From positions 1 to 6,677 of the forward strand of contig JAFGSO010000491.1 in the NCBI GenBank assembly GCA_016934605.1: 6,677 nt of DNA. Direction: 5' to 3'. Origin of the DNA: Calditrichota bacterium (GTDB lineage Bacteria; Calditrichota; Calditrichia; RBG-13-44-9). The first letter of the stretch is position 1, and each line of letters begins with the position of its first letter. The translations under genes were made by a program, and so were the position numbers. The notes beneath the pieces were generated by a model. That model did no database searches, was not told the DNA's origin, and saw nothing but the letters and a program-made list of their open reading frames with translations. Below are positions 5,565 through 6,677 of this stretch, in pieces.

Positions 5565-6677
5565 TTATTTAAATGAGCCGGGTTTAAAGATAATGCCTTT
5601 TGATAATTTCCCGTCAATTTTGACGGTGAGCGGTGTGGAAAATCTCAGGTGTTTCAGATGTTTAGTTTTTCTGAACGGTTTCTGAGAGCGAAGCCATTGC
5701 CAGTCGATTATATCGGGAACAGGACCGGATTTTATAGAAAAGTAACCGAGCCGGAGCGCAACCAGATTGTGAAAAAAGTGGCTGCCCAGTGAGGGTTCTA
5801 TTTTAAGGTTGTTCAGCTGCGATTCGATGATAACTTTAGCTCTGGAAACCTGATACCAGTTTACCGGTATACCCAGCCAGGGATCTGCTGTTCCCCAGCG
5901 CCCGAAACCGATCAGAATATAATTTTTATTCTCTTCCTGAAAAAGATGATTCAATTCTTCGACTTCCGACACAATTTGAGCTGATTTTGAAAGATCGAAG
6001 GTATCCGGATCAATATAAATAATATCCTTTATACTTGTAACGACTCCGTTACCTATGGCATGAGTTGTATAGCAGAAAGCCTTTTTTATATCATTCGGCT
6101 GGATTGAAATTTCATAACTTTCCGATCCGGTGACTAACGGGCGTATCTGCAAAATATAAAATTCCGGCTTTTTTTGAGGATCCCGGTACAGATTCACCGA
6201 GAATTCAACCTCCACATGTGTTCCGAAAGCCCGTGAGCCGATATCGAGCAATTCATTTACAATTTCGGGCAAAGGAAATACGTTGTATTTTAAAATATTG
6301 GCAAATGTTATCACTCGCGGACCATCCAGAGAAATTGTATCCCTTATAACCTGATCCTGAGGCACATAGGTACTGGCGACAAAGAAAAGTGAATTCTCCT
6401 GATCTGCCCGGAATACCTCCAGTTTTTTCAGACTGTAATTTTCATCTGGGGGATAGAGTTTGCTTCGATTTGAAATATCCAGGGCAAAAAACATATTTTG
6501 TGAATTCTCACAAAATTCTGTTGCAGAACTATATGGAAGATTCATCTGTGGATGTTTGGGAGAAAACCGGTAAATCCTTTCGCCATCCATTATTATTTTT
6601 CCCAATCCAAAAGCGAGGTGAACTACACCTTCATGGGGTAACATGGGTTCCAGGGGATAGTAATTAAAAGATTGAGC
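5565..6677 (-). CDS. PEP/pyruvate-binding (PPDK_N-type ATP-grasp) protein, C-terminal part; 5' end beyond the window
   Basis: 370 residues are visible and the frame stays open to the right edge. The ATG at 6644 is internal, since the preceding 11 codons read A-Q-S-F-N-Y-Y-P-L-E-P and continue the domain. The first ~185 residues match the end of the ATP-grasp domain of PEP synthase/pyruvate phosphate dikinase, with G-L-G-K (24-27) followed by D-G-E, an E-V-E-F-S-V-N-L strand (about 156-163) and the closing Y-I-L-Q-I-R-P-L (174-181). No phosphohistidine or PEP-utilising TIM-barrel domain follows, so this is not a classical PEP synthase. Instead there is a ~190-residue tail with a distinctive G-F-G-R-W-G-T-A-D-P-W-L-G-I-P-V-N-W block (257-274) and S-L-G-S-H-F-F-H-N. 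I recall this tail from large Bacteroidetes PEP/pyruvate-binding proteins of unknown substrate. Such a domain would use ATP to phosphorylate a partner or substrate. It shares an apparent operon with the metallophosphoesterase. Confidence 0.85.
   Translation of the reverse strand, partial: AQSFNYYPLEPMLPHEGVVHLAFGLGKIIMDGERIYRFSPKHPQMNLPYSSATEFCENSQNMFFALDISNRSKLYPPDENYSLKKLEVFRADQENSLFFVASTYVPQDQVIRDTISLDGPRVITFANILKYNVFPLPEIVNELLDIGSRAFGTHVEVEFSVNLYRDPQKKPEFYILQIRPLVTGSESYEISIQPNDIKKAFCYTTHAIGNGVVTSIKDIIYIDPDTFDLSKSAQIVSEVEELNHLFQEENKNYILIGFGRWGTADPWLGIPVNWYQVSRAKVIIESQLNNLKIEPSLGSHFFHNLVALRLGYFSIKSGPVPDIIDWQWLRSQKPFRKTKHLKHLRFSTPLTVKIDGKLSKGIIFKPGSFK

Noticed and set aside
5565..6644. Treating the ATG at 6644 as the start of the PEP/pyruvate-binding protein
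   Set aside because: The frame remains open to the window edge, and the upstream codons continue the family's Y-Y-P-L-E-P segment, so the gene is truncated by the window rather than starting there.

Overview
The window looks like a chromosomal segment from a bacterium of the Bacteroidetes/FCB superphylum, or one of the related candidate phyla that use the type IX secretion system (T9SS). The main reason is the multicopper oxidase at 1118-3283, whose C-terminus is a textbook T9SS type A sorting domain with a Q-N-Y-P-N-P-F-N-P motif. Genes are about 40-50% GC, and the long leader before the oxidase is far more AT-rich. No phage, transposase, CRISPR or rRNA/tRNA genes were seen, and I cannot name a species.

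Layout: 1-299 is the 3' end of a plus-strand gene ending in a DNA-polymerase-beta-type nucleotidyltransferase domain. 300-1117 is an AT-rich non-coding stretch of about 820 bases. It holds a possible terminator, a possible branched RNA fold, a 13-base perfect complement to the usual 16S rRNA 3' tail with no gene attached, and the leader of the next gene. 1118-3283 encodes a complete secreted CotA-like multicopper oxidase and is followed by a strong intrinsic terminator. 3432-4007 (membrane-anchored SRPBCC protein) and 4016-4585 (3-methyladenine DNA glycosylase) form a tight two-gene operon. 4586-4689 separates convergent genes and carries a 7-base-period repeat in both orientations. On the minus strand, 5565-6677 (the C-terminal part of a PEP/pyruvate-binding, PPDK_N-type ATP-grasp protein, open at the right edge) is followed after 14 bases by 4690-5550 (calcineurin-like metallophosphoesterase).

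The genes read as three independent units: an exported copper oxidase, a small plus-strand operon with a DNA repair enzyme, and a minus-strand pair with nucleotide/phosphate chemistry. I see no convincing new multi-gene system. The parts most worth a second look are non-coding: the orphan extended Shine-Dalgarno sequence and its possible alternative pairings upstream of the oxidase, the possible fold at 761-900, and the heptamer array at 4596-4662.
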